A stretch of 64,000 bases of DNA, taken from assembly GCA_044220635.1 (NCBI GenBank), contig JBGAQP010000006.1:1-64000 (forward strand). Direction: 5' to 3'. The DNA is from JBGAQP01 sp044220635 (GTDB lineage Bacteria > Pseudomonadota > Gammaproteobacteria > Burkholderiales > Usitatibacteraceae). The notes under the pieces were generated by a model. The model was not told where the DNA came from and did not search any database. It saw only the letters and a list, made by a program, of their open reading frames with translations. Positions 7,712-14,647 of this stretch are shown piece by piece. How positions within the stretch are numbered: the first letter of the stretch is position 1; each line of letters starts with the position of its first letter. The translations under genes and the position numbers were made by a program.

Positions 7712-8245
7712 ATGTCCCGAATCGCGAAATATCCCGTCGCCGTTCCCGAGAAGGTCGAGGTCACGGTCGGCGCCTCCGAACTCACCGTGAAGGGCCCGCT
7801 CGGCACGCTCAAGCAGCCGATCTCCCGCGACGTCGTCGTGAAGCTCGAGCAGGGCAAGGTCACTTTCGAGGCGGCCTCGGCGACCCAGCAGGCGAACGCC
7901 ATGTCGGGGACGCTGCGCGCGATCGTGGCCAACATGGTTCACGGCGTGAAGCAGGGCTTCGAGAAGCGCCTGACGCTCGTCGGCGTGGGCTACCGGGCGC
8001 AGGCCCAGGGCTCGAAGCTCAACCTGAGCCTCGGCTTTTCCCACCCGATCGTGCACGCGCTGCCCGACGGCGTGAAGGCCGAGACCCCCACGCAGACCGA
8101 AATCGTCCTGAAGGGCGTCGACCGCCAGAAGGTCGGCCAGGTCGCCGCGGAGATCCGGGCGTACAAGTCCCCGGAGCCGTACAAGGGCAAGGGCGTGCGC
8201 TACACCGGCGAGCGCGTGGTCATCAAGGAAACGAAGAAGAAGTAG
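7712..8245 (+). CDS. rplF: 50S ribosomal protein L6
   Basis: A 177-residue L6, the usual length, with two related domains. Recognisable segments are SRIAKYPVAVPEKVEVTVGA at the N-terminus and VGQVAAEIRAYKSPEPYKGK in the second domain. L6 stabilises the sarcin-ricin loop region where EF-Tu and EF-G bind. It is spaced ten bases from rpsH and thirty from rplR. Confidence 0.98.
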   Translation: MSRIAKYPVAVPEKVEVTVGASELTVKGPLGTLKQPISRDVVVKLEQGKVTFEAASATQQANAMSGTLRAIVANMVHGVKQGFEKRLTLVGVGYRAQAQGSKLNLSLGFSHPIVHALPDGVKAETPTQTEIVLKGVDRQKVGQVAAEIRAYKSPEPYKGKGVRYTGERVVIKETKKK

Positions 8246-8275
8246 CGCCCGAGCGAGCAAGAGAGAGAAACGAAC

Positions 8276-8629
8276 ATGGACAAGAAGGCATCGAGACTCA
8301 GGCGCGCCGCGAAGACGCGGGTGCGCATCGCCCGGCACAACGCCGTGCGCCTCACCGTGCACCGCACGAACCAGCACATCTTCGCGCAGGTGGTCGACGC
8401 CACCGGCGGCAAGGTGCTGGCCGCGGCCTCCACGCTCGAGAAGGAAGTGCGCGAGAAGCAGCCCAACGGCGGCAACAAGGCCGCGGCGGCGCTCGTGGGC
8501 GCGCGCATCGCCGAGAAGGCGCGGGCCGCCGGGGTGAGCGAGGTCGCCTTCGACCGCGCGGGCTTCAGGTACCACGGGCGCGTGAAGGCGCTCGCCGACG
8601 CCGCCCGCGAGGGCGGTCTCAAGTTCTAG
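8276..8629 (+). CDS. rplR: 50S ribosomal protein L18
   Basis: The product has 117 residues and binds 5S rRNA together with L5 and L25. The N-terminus MDKKASRLRRAAKTRVRI and the segment RLTVHRTNQHIFAQVVDATG are typical of L18, as is the C-terminal FDRAGFRYHGRVKALADAAR. The start follows AGAGAGAAACGAAC. Confidence 0.97.
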   Translation: MDKKASRLRRAAKTRVRIARHNAVRLTVHRTNQHIFAQVVDATGGKVLAAASTLEKEVREKQPNGGNKAAAALVGARIAEKARAAGVSEVAFDRAGFRYHGRVKALADAAREGGLKF

Positions 8630-8660
8630 GGCACGGCCCCGGAAGATTCAAGGACCAGAC

Positions 8661-9170
8661 ATGGCGAAGATCGAACAGAGCGACGACCGCAGCGACGGCC
8701 TCCGGGAGAAGATGATCTCGGTGAACCGCGTCACCAAGGTCGTCAAGGGTGGCCGGATCCTGGGCTTCGCGGCGCTCACCGTCGTGGGCGACGGCGACGG
8801 CTCGATCGGCATGGGCAAGGGCAAGGCTCGCGAGGTGCCCGTCGCCGTCCAGAAGGCGATGGAGCAGGCCCGGCGCAACATGGTGAAGATCCCGTTGAAG
8901 AGCGGCACGATCCACCACGAGGTGCTCGGCCGCCACGGAAGCGCGCGTGTCTTCATGAAGCCCGCGGTCGAGGGCAACGGCATCAAGGCGGGCGGGGCCA
9001 TGCGCGCGGTCTTCGAGGTGATGGGGGTGTCCAACATCACGGCGAAGTGCCACGGCTCCACCAATCCGTACAACGTCGTGCGCGCCACGCTCGACGGGCT
9101 GCAGCAGCAGCGCCGCCCGTCCGAGATTGCCGCGAAGCGCGGCAAGAAGGTCGAAGAGATCGTCGGCTGA
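8661..9170 (+). CDS. rpsE: 30S ribosomal protein S5
   Basis: A 169-residue S5 with an N-terminal double-stranded-RNA-binding-like domain (MISVNRVTKVVKGGRILGFA, GIGMGKGKAREVP-type loop) and the C-terminal domain ending NVVRATLDGLQQQRRPSEIA. S5 shapes the mRNA entry site together with S3 and S4 and is the target region for spectinomycin resistance. It is followed 13 bases later by rpmD. Confidence 0.97.
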   Translation: MAKIEQSDDRSDGLREKMISVNRVTKVVKGGRILGFAALTVVGDGDGSIGMGKGKAREVPVAVQKAMEQARRNMVKIPLKSGTIHHEVLGRHGSARVFMKPAVEGNGIKAGGAMRAVFEVMGVSNITAKCHGSTNPYNVVRATLDGLQQQRRPSEIAAKRGKKVEEIVG

Positions 9171-9183
9171 GAAAGGGCTCGCG

Positions 9184-9396
9184 ATGACTGCCAAGCACAA
9201 GCCGGCGCCCGGGGCGGCCGGCGGGAAGATCAGGGTGACGCTGGTGAAGGGCCTTCGCGGCACGCTCGCGAAGCACCGCGAGTCGGTGCGCGGCCTGGGG
9301 CTGCGCCACCGGGAGCACACGGTGGAGCTCGAAGACACGCCGGCGGTGCGCGGCATGATCAACCGGGTGAGCTACCTGGTGAAAGTCGAGGGGTGA
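9184..9396 (+). CDS. rpmD: 50S ribosomal protein L30
   Basis: I start at the ATG at 9184 (MTAKHKPAPGAAGG), giving 70 residues; a longer in-frame start inside rpsE would add 19 residues of no known similarity. The core KIRVTLVKGLRGTLAKHRES and LRHREHTVELEDTPAVRGMI is L30. About ten residues at the N-terminus are extra compared with the 59-residue E. coli protein. The start follows AGAAAGGGCTCGCG, a modest binding site. Confidence 0.94.
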   Translation: MTAKHKPAPGAAGGKIRVTLVKGLRGTLAKHRESVRGLGLRHREHTVELEDTPAVRGMINRVSYLVKVEG

Positions 9397-9400
9397 GGCC

Positions 9401-9853
9401 ATGGATCTGAACACGATCAAGCCCGCCGGCGGCGCCAAGAAGGCCGGGAAGCGCGTCGGCCGGGGCATCGGCTCGGGCCTGGGCAAGACCGCCGGGCGCG
9501 GCCACAAGGGCCAGAAGTCGCGCGCCGGGGGCTTCCACAAGGTGGGCTTCGAGGGCGGGCAGATGCCGCTGCAGCGCCGCCTGCCCAAGCGCGGATTCCT
9601 CGCGACGACCATCGCCGAGACGGTGGAGGTGCGCCTGGGCGACCTCGCACGCGTCGAGGGCGAATCGGTCGACCTCGCGTCGCTGAAGAAGGCCGGCATC
9701 ATCCCGGGCCGGGCGGCGCGCGCGAAGATCATCCTTGCGGGCAAGGCCGAGCGCGCCTACAAGGTGCAGGGCGTGGGCGCGACCAAGGGCGCGAAGGCGG
9801 CGATCGAGGCCGCGGGCGGCTCGGTCGCGACCGCGGCCGCGGCCGAGGCCTGA
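9401..9853 (+). CDS. rplO: 50S ribosomal protein L15
   Basis: The product has 150 residues, starting MDLNTIKPAGGAKKAGKRVG, with the long Gly/Lys/Arg-rich N-terminal arm (RGIGSGLGKTAGRGHKGQKS) and the block FEGGQMPLQRRLPKRGF, both diagnostic. L15 is a late assembly protein of the 50S core. It starts four bases after the rpmD stop. Its C-terminus is rich in alanine. Confidence 0.97.
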   Translation: MDLNTIKPAGGAKKAGKRVGRGIGSGLGKTAGRGHKGQKSRAGGFHKVGFEGGQMPLQRRLPKRGFLATTIAETVEVRLGDLARVEGESVDLASLKKAGIIPGRAARAKIILAGKAERAYKVQGVGATKGAKAAIEAAGGSVATAAAAEA

Positions 9854-9867
9854 GGAAAGGAACCGGC

Positions 9868-11190
9868 TTGTCGGCCAATCCCCTCGCCACGCTCGGCAAG
9901 TTCGGCGACCTCAAGCGCCGGCTGTGGTTCCTGCTGGGCGCGATGGTCGTCTACCGCATCGGGGCGCACATCCCGGTGCCGGGCATCGACCCCGCCGAGC
10001 TCGCCAAGCTCTTCCAGCAGAACCGGGGCGGGATCCTGGACATGTTCAACATGTTCTCGGGAGGCGCGCTCTCGCGCTTCACGATCCTCGCGCTCGGCAT
10101 CATGCCCTACATCTCGGCCTCGATCATCATGCAGCTGCTGACGGTGGTCTCGCCGCAGCTCGAGGCCCTGAAGAAGGAGGGCGAGGCGGGGCGGCGAAAG
10201 ATCACGCAGTACACGCGCTACGCGACGGTGGTCCTCGCCACCTTCCAGGCGCTCGGCATCTCGGTCGCGCTCGAGTCCCAGCCGGGGCTCGTGATCGACC
10301 CGGGCCTCGCCTTCCGGTTCACGACCGTCATCACGCTCATGACCGGGACCATGTTCCTGATGTGGCTCGGCGAGCAGATCACGGAGCGCGGGCTCGGCAA
10401 CGGGATCTCGATGATCATCTTCGCCGGGATCATCGCGGGGCTGCCCTCGGCGATCGGCGGCACGCTCGAGCTCGTGCGCACGGGCGCGATGTCCGTCGTG
10501 ATCGCGCTGCTCATCTTCGCGCTCGTGATCGGCGTCACCTACGTGGTCGTGTTCATCGAGAAGGGCCAGCGGCGCATCCTCGTGAACTACGCCAAGCGCC
10601 AGGTGGGCAACCGCCTCTACGGCGGGCAGAGCTCGTTCCTGCCGCTCAAGCTCAACATGTCGGGCGTGATCCCGCCGATCTTCGCCTCCTCGATCATCCT
10701 CTTCCCGGCCACGCTCGCGAGCTGGTTCGGGACGAACGAGCACATGACCTGGCTCAAGGACTTCGCGGCGGCGCTCTCGCCGGGCGAGGCGCTCTACGTC
10801 GTGCTCTACGCGGCGGCGATCATCTTCTTCTGCTTCTTCTACACGGCGCTCGTCTTCAACTCGAAGGAGACGGCGGACAACCTGAAGAAGAGCGGCGCCT
10901 TCGTCCCGGGCATCCGCCCCGGCGAGCAGACGGCGCGCTACGTCGACAAGGTGATCACGCGCCTCACGCTTATCGGCGCGGCCTACATCACGCTGGTGTG
11001 CCTGCTGCCCGAGTTCCTGCGCACCCAGTACAACGTGCCGTTCTACTTCGGGGGCACGTCGCTGCTGATCACGGTGGTGGTGACCATGGACTTCATGGCG
11101 CAGCTCCAGGCCTACCTCATGTCGCACCAGTACGAGAGCCTTCTCAAGAAGGCGAACTTCAAGGGCGGCCCCGGGCTGGGCATCCGCTAG
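9868..11190 (+). CDS. secY: Preprotein translocase subunit SecY (TTG start)
   Basis: A 440-residue membrane protein with ten predicted transmembrane helices, the channel of the Sec translocon. Signatures include RIGAHIPVPGIDPAEL in the first helix-loop, the plug region with GGALSRFTILALGIMPYISA and the cytoplasmic C5-loop motif ANFKGGPGLGIR at the end. I take the TTG at 9868 as start because TGAGGAAAGG lies seven bases upstream and the following residues MSANPLATLGKFGDLKRRLW match the usual N-terminus. It is followed five bases later by infA. Confidence 0.97.
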   Translation: MSANPLATLGKFGDLKRRLWFLLGAMVVYRIGAHIPVPGIDPAELAKLFQQNRGGILDMFNMFSGGALSRFTILALGIMPYISASIIMQLLTVVSPQLEALKKEGEAGRRKITQYTRYATVVLATFQALGISVALESQPGLVIDPGLAFRFTTVITLMTGTMFLMWLGEQITERGLGNGISMIIFAGIIAGLPSAIGGTLELVRTGAMSVVIALLIFALVIGVTYVVVFIEKGQRRILVNYAKRQVGNRLYGGQSSFLPLKLNMSGVIPPIFASSIILFPATLASWFGTNEHMTWLKDFAAALSPGEALYVVLYAAAIIFFCFFYTALVFNSKETADNLKKSGAFVPGIRPGEQTARYVDKVITRLTLIGAAYITLVCLLPEFLRTQYNVPFYFGGTSLLITVVVTMDFMAQLQAYLMSHQYESLLKKANFKGGPGLGIR

Positions 11191-11195
11191 GCGCC

Positions 11196-11414
11196 ATGGC
11201 GAAGGAAGAGACGATCCAGATGCAGGGGGAGATCCTCGAGACCCTCCCCAACGCGATGTTCCGGGTGAAGCTCGAAAACGGCCACGTGGTCCTCGGCCAC
11301 ATCTCCGGGAAGATGCGGATGCACTACATCCGGATCCTGCCCGGCGACAAGGTGACCGTCGAGCTCACCCCGTACGACTTGACCAAGGCGCGGATCACTT
11401 TCCGCGCCAAGTAA
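11196..11414 (+). CDS. infA: Translation initiation factor IF-1
   Basis: A 72-residue OB-fold protein, exactly the family length: MAKEETIQMQGEILETLPNA, then GHISGKMRMHYIRILPGDKV and the ending DLTKARITFRAK. IF-1 blocks the A site during initiation. The frame is open far upstream through secY, but the ATG at 11196, five bases after the secY stop, is the obvious start. Its position between secY and rpmJ is the arrangement known from Betaproteobacteria; in E. coli infA lies elsewhere. Confidence 0.96.
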   Translation: MAKEETIQMQGEILETLPNAMFRVKLENGHVVLGHISGKMRMHYIRILPGDKVTVELTPYDLTKARITFRAK

Positions 11415-11425
11415 GGAGAAGGACG

Positions 11426-11539
11426 ATGCGAGTTCAGGCTTCCGTCAGGAAAATCTGCCGCAAGTGCAAGATCGTGCGGCGCAAGGGCGTGGTGCGCGTG
11501 ATCTGCTCCGACCCCCGCCACAAGCAGCGCCAGGGCTAG
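11426..11539 (+). CDS. rpmJ: 50S ribosomal protein L36 (zinc-binding form)
   Basis: A gene of only 37 residues, MRVQASVRKICRKCKIVRRK followed by GVVRVICSDPRHKQRQG. The zinc ligands C11, C14, C27 and H32 are all present, so this is the zinc-containing paralogue. L36 is the smallest ribosomal protein and stabilises 23S rRNA late in assembly. The ATG follows TAAGGAGAAGGACG, one of the best binding sites in the operon. In many bacteria a zinc-free L36 replaces it under Zur control; none is seen in the window. Confidence 0.95.
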   Translation: MRVQASVRKICRKCKIVRRKGVVRVICSDPRHKQRQG

Positions 11540-11576
11540 GGCCCGGCGCCGCACGCGAGTATAGCGAGGACTATCC

Positions 11577-11954
11577 ATGGCCCGTATTGCAGGCATCAAC
11601 ATCCCCAACCACCAGCACGCCGCGATCGCGATCACCGCGATCTACGGCATCGGCCGCTCGCGCGCCCGCCTCATCTGCGATGCGGCGGGCATCAAGCACG
11701 CCGCGAAGATCAAGGACCTCACCGACGCCGAGATGGACAAGCTGCGCGAGCAGATCTCGCGCTTCACCGTCGAGGGCGACCTCCGGCGCGAGACGTCCAT
11801 GAACATCAAGCGGCTGATGGACCTGGGCTGCTACCGGGGCGTGCGCCACAAGAAGGGCCTGCCCGTCCGCGGCCAGCGCACCCGCACCAACGCGCGCACC
11901 CGCAAGGGCCCGCGCAAGGCCGTGCGGCTCACGAAGTCGGCCTCCGCCGCGTAA
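11577..11954 (+). CDS. rpsM: 30S ribosomal protein S13
   Basis: A 125-residue S13 starting MARIAGINIPNHQHAAIAIT, with the helix-two-turn-helix region and the conserved C-terminal tail RGQRTRTNARTRKGPRKAV that reaches the P-site tRNA. It forms the intersubunit bridge to L5. In E. coli it opens the alpha operon; the 37-base spacer before it here carries GAGTATAGCG, only a weak -10 candidate, so the genes may simply continue from the spc promoter. Confidence 0.97.
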   Translation: MARIAGINIPNHQHAAIAITAIYGIGRSRARLICDAAGIKHAAKIKDLTDAEMDKLREQISRFTVEGDLRRETSMNIKRLMDLGCYRGVRHKKGLPVRGQRTRTNARTRKGPRKAVRLTKSASAA

Positions 11955-11981
11955 CCGATCCACGATCCAGGAATCCCGAGC

Positions 11982-12374
11982 ATGGTCAAACCCGCTGCGA
12001 CGCGCGTCCGGAAGAAGGCGAAGAAGAACGTCTCCGAAGGAATCGCGCACATCCACGCCTCGTTCAACAACACGATCATCACGATCACCGACCGGCAGGG
12101 CAACGCCCTGTCGTGGGCGACCTCGGGCGCGGCCGGCTTCAAGGGCTCGCGCAAGTCGACGCCCTTCGCCGCGCAGGTGGCGGCGGAGTCCGCGGGCCGC
12201 GCGGCCCAGGAGTGCGGCGTGAAGAACCTCGAGGTCCGCATCAAGGGGCCCGGGCCCGGCCGGGAGTCGGCCGTGCGCGCGCTCAACGCCCTGGGCCTGA
12301 AGATCCTCTCGATCGCCGACGTGACGCCGATCCCCCACAACGGCTGCCGGCCGCCCAAGCGCCGCCGGATGTAG
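11982..12374 (+). CDS. rpsK: 30S ribosomal protein S11
   Basis: The product has 130 residues. The segments NVSEGIAHIHASFNNTIITI and VTPIPHNGCRPPKRRRM (C-terminus) are strict S11 signatures. S11 forms part of the platform at the E site. It lies between rpsM and rpsD as expected. Confidence 0.98.
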   Translation: MVKPAATRVRKKAKKNVSEGIAHIHASFNNTIITITDRQGNALSWATSGAAGFKGSRKSTPFAAQVAAESAGRAAQECGVKNLEVRIKGPGPGRESAVRALNALGLKILSIADVTPIPHNGCRPPKRRRM

Positions 12375-12432
12375 GGCCGAGAACGAAGACGCCCCGCCCC
12401 GGCGGGGACCCGAGTACGACAGGAGAACACCC

Positions 12433-13053
12433 GTGGCACGTTATACCGGACCCAAGTGCAAGCTCGCCCGCCGCGAGGGCACCGACCTCTTCCTGAAGAG
12501 CGCGCGCCGCGGGCTCGACACGAAGTGCAAGCTCGATTCCCGTCCCGGCCAGCACGGCGCGAAATCGACGCGCATCTCGGAGTACGGCACGCAGCTGCGC
12601 GAGAAGCAGAAGATCCGCCGCATCTACGGCGTGCTCGAGCGCCAGTTCCGCAACTACTTCGACAAGGCTGCCCAGAAGAAGGGCGCGACCGGCGAGGTCC
12701 TGCTGCAGATGCTCGAGAGCCGCCTCGACAACGTCGTCTACCGGATGGGGTTCGCCTCCACCCGCGCCGAGGCGCGGCAGCTCGTCTCCCACAAGGCGAT
12801 CGAGGTGAACGGCAAGCCCGTGAACATCCCCTCGTACCTGCTGCGCCCGACCGACGTGGTCGCCGTGGGGGCGCGCGCGCGCGGGCAGCTGCGCATCAAG
12901 AGCTCGCTCGAGCTCGCGGAGCAGAACGGCTTCCCGAGCTGGGTCGACATGGATCCGAAGAATTTCAAGGGCGTGTTCAAGAGCCTGCCCGATCGCGCGG
13001 AGTTCGCCTCCGACGTGAACGAGCAGCTGGTGGTCGAGCTCTACTCGAAGTAA
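12433..13053 (+). CDS. rpsD: 30S ribosomal protein S4
   Basis: A 206-residue S4 with the N-terminal MARYTGPKCKLARREGTDLF, the RNA-binding S4 domain (RLDNVVYRMGFASTRAEARQ and LVSHKAIEVNGKPVNIPSYL) and the conserved ending VNEQLVVELYSK. S4 starts 30S assembly and in E. coli represses the alpha operon translationally. A GTG lies at the start of the open frame, GTGGCACG; the family start is the Met-Ala-Arg at 12433, read from GTG. Confidence 0.97.
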   Translation: MARYTGPKCKLARREGTDLFLKSARRGLDTKCKLDSRPGQHGAKSTRISEYGTQLREKQKIRRIYGVLERQFRNYFDKAAQKKGATGEVLLQMLESRLDNVVYRMGFASTRAEARQLVSHKAIEVNGKPVNIPSYLLRPTDVVAVGARARGQLRIKSSLELAEQNGFPSWVDMDPKNFKGVFKSLPDRAEFASDVNEQLVVELYSK

Positions 13054-13099
13054 GAGTGACGGCTCGCTCCCTCAACCGCATTTGGCAGAGGCCTACCGC

Positions 13100-14077
13100 A
13101 TGCAAAGCACCGCGAACACCTTCCTGAAGCCCCGCATCATCGACGTGCAGAACCTTTCGCCGACGCACGCCAAGGTGATCATGGAGCCGTTCGAGCGCGG
13201 CTACGGGCACACGCTCGGCAACGCCCTTCGCCGGATCCTGCTCTCCTCGATGCCCGGCTACGCCGCCACCGAGGTCAAGATCGCGGGCGTGCTGCACGAG
13301 TACTCGACGATCGAGGGGGTGCAGGAGGACGTCGTCGACGTCATCCTCAACCTCAAGGGCATCGTCATGAAGCTGCACAACCGCGGCGAGGCCACGCTCA
13401 AGCTGAAGAAGGCCTCGGCGGGCGCCGTCGTCGCCTCCGACATCGAGCAGACGCACGACGTGGAGATCATCAACCCCGACCACGTCATCGCGCACCTCAC
13501 GCAGGGCGGCAAGCTCGACATGACGATCAGGATCGAGAAGGGCCGCGGCTACGTCCCGGCCACGGCGCGCCGCCAGGACGACTCGCGCTCGATCGGCTCG
13601 ATCCTGCTCGACGCCTCCTTCAGCCCGGTGCGCCGCGTGAGCTACCAGGTCGAGAGCGCTCGCGTCGAACAGAGAACCGACCTCGACCGCCTGGTGATCG
13701 ACATCGAGACCAACGGCGTGATCGAGCCCGAGGAGGCCGTTCGCTACGCCGCGAGCGTGCTCGTCGAGCAGCTCTCGGTGTTCGCCTCGCTGCAGTCGAC
13801 GAGCGAGGAGCGCGTCGAGTCCGCCCAGCCGCAGGTCGACCCGATCCTGCTGCAGCCGGTCGACGACCTCGAGCTCACGGTGCGCTCGGCCAACTGCCTC
13901 AAGGCCGAGAACATCTACTACATCGGCGACCTCATCCAGCGCACCGAGAACGAGCTGCTGAAGACTCCCAACCTCGGGCGCAAGTCGCTCAACGAGATCA
14001 AGGAAGTGCTCGCCTCCAAGGGCCTCACCCTCGGCATGAAGCTCGAGAACTGGCCGGTCGCCGGCCTCACGAAGTGA
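13100..14077 (+). CDS. rpoA: DNA-directed RNA polymerase subunit alpha
   Basis: I choose the ATG at 13100 (MQSTANTFLKPRIIDVQNLS, 325 residues) because GCAGAGG stands eight bases upstream and betaproteobacterial RpoA proteins begin this way; an in-frame TTG at 13082 would add six residues. The N-terminal domain has the assembly motif FERGYGHTLGNALRRILLSS, then a linker, then the C-terminal domain with SANCLKAENIYYIGDLIQRT and PNLGRKSLNEIKEVLASKGL, which binds UP elements and activators such as CAP. It is separated from rplQ by 104 bases holding a REP-like repeat. Confidence 0.97.
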   Translation: MQSTANTFLKPRIIDVQNLSPTHAKVIMEPFERGYGHTLGNALRRILLSSMPGYAATEVKIAGVLHEYSTIEGVQEDVVDVILNLKGIVMKLHNRGEATLKLKKASAGAVVASDIEQTHDVEIINPDHVIAHLTQGGKLDMTIRIEKGRGYVPATARRQDDSRSIGSILLDASFSPVRRVSYQVESARVEQRTDLDRLVIDIETNGVIEPEEAVRYAASVLVEQLSVFASLQSTSEERVESAQPQVDPILLQPVDDLELTVRSANCLKAENIYYIGDLIQRTENELLKTPNLGRKSLNEIKEVLASKGLTLGMKLENWPVAGLTK

Positions 14078-14095
14078 CGGCGGGGCCGTTCGCGC

Positions 14096-14133
14096 CGTCA
14101 TCCCCGCGCAGGCGGGAAACCATTCCGAACCCA
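14096..14133 (+). repeat. REP-like palindromic repeat between rpoA and rplQ
   Basis: The stretch contains CGTCATCCCCGCGCAGGCGG and runs on towards CCATTCCGAACCCA. A five-base stem CCCGC / GCGGG encloses the loop GCAG (14103-14116). Sequences of the form GTCATTCCCGC-GNAG-GCGGGAA are widespread dispersed repeats in proteobacterial genomes (REP/BIME type, mobilised by RAYT transposases). No such transposase lies in this window. Its position inside a ribosomal operon means it is transcribed. Confidence 0.6.
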
Positions 14134-14181
14134 CAACACCAACAAGGCTGAACAAGCCAAGAGAGTCGAAAGGAAAGCACC

Positions 14182-14580
14182 ATGCGTCACCGCCAGGGCC
14201 TCAGAAAGCTCAACCGCACCAGCAGCCATCGCCTCGCGATGCTGCGCAACATGACGGTCTCCCTCCTCAAGCACGAGGTGATCAAGACGACGCTGCCCAA
14301 GGCGAAGGAGCTGCGCCGCGTGGCCGAGCCGATCATCACGCTGGGCAAGAATCCCACGCTCGCCAACCGTCGCCTCGCCTTCGACCGGCTGCGAGACCGC
14401 GAGATGGTCGTCAAGCTCTTCGACGAGCTGGGGCCGCGCTACAAGGCGCGCAACGGCGGTTACCTGCGCATCCTCAAGTTCGGCTTCCGCCAGGGCGACA
14501 ACGCCCCCATGGCGCTCGTGGAGCTCCTCGACCGGCCCGAGCCGAAGGAAGAAGGCGCCAAGGAGCCCAAGGCCGCCTGA
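14182..14580 (+). CDS. rplQ: 50S ribosomal protein L17
   Basis: A 132-residue L17 starting MRHRQGLRKLNRTSSHRLAM, with KHEVIKTTLPKAKELRRVAE and the ending GFRQGDNAPMALVELLDRPE, then a Lys/Glu/Ala-rich tail. It lies at the tunnel exit near L22 and L32. It closes the alpha operon and is followed 23 bases later by a strong terminator hairpin. Confidence 0.98.
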   Translation: MRHRQGLRKLNRTSSHRLAMLRNMTVSLLKHEVIKTTLPKAKELRRVAEPIITLGKNPTLANRRLAFDRLRDREMVVKLFDELGPRYKARNGGYLRILKFGFRQGDNAPMALVELLDRPEPKEEGAKEPKAA

Positions 14581-14602
14581 GCGGGCGCCTCGCGACCCCG
14601 GA

Positions 14603-14629
14603 AGGCCGACCCGCGGGTCGGCCTTTTTC
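14603..14629 (+). terminator. Rho-independent terminator after rplQ
   Basis: A perfect 10-bp inverted repeat GGCCGACCCG / CGGGTCGGCC (14604-14623) is directly followed by TTTTT (14624-14628). This ends the 14.6-kb ribosomal-protein block. The converging glycosyltransferase gene ends at 14648 and might use the same stem from the other side, but only two T residues would follow it on that strand. Confidence 0.9.
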
Positions 14630-14647
14630 ATTCCCGGCTCCCGGCGC

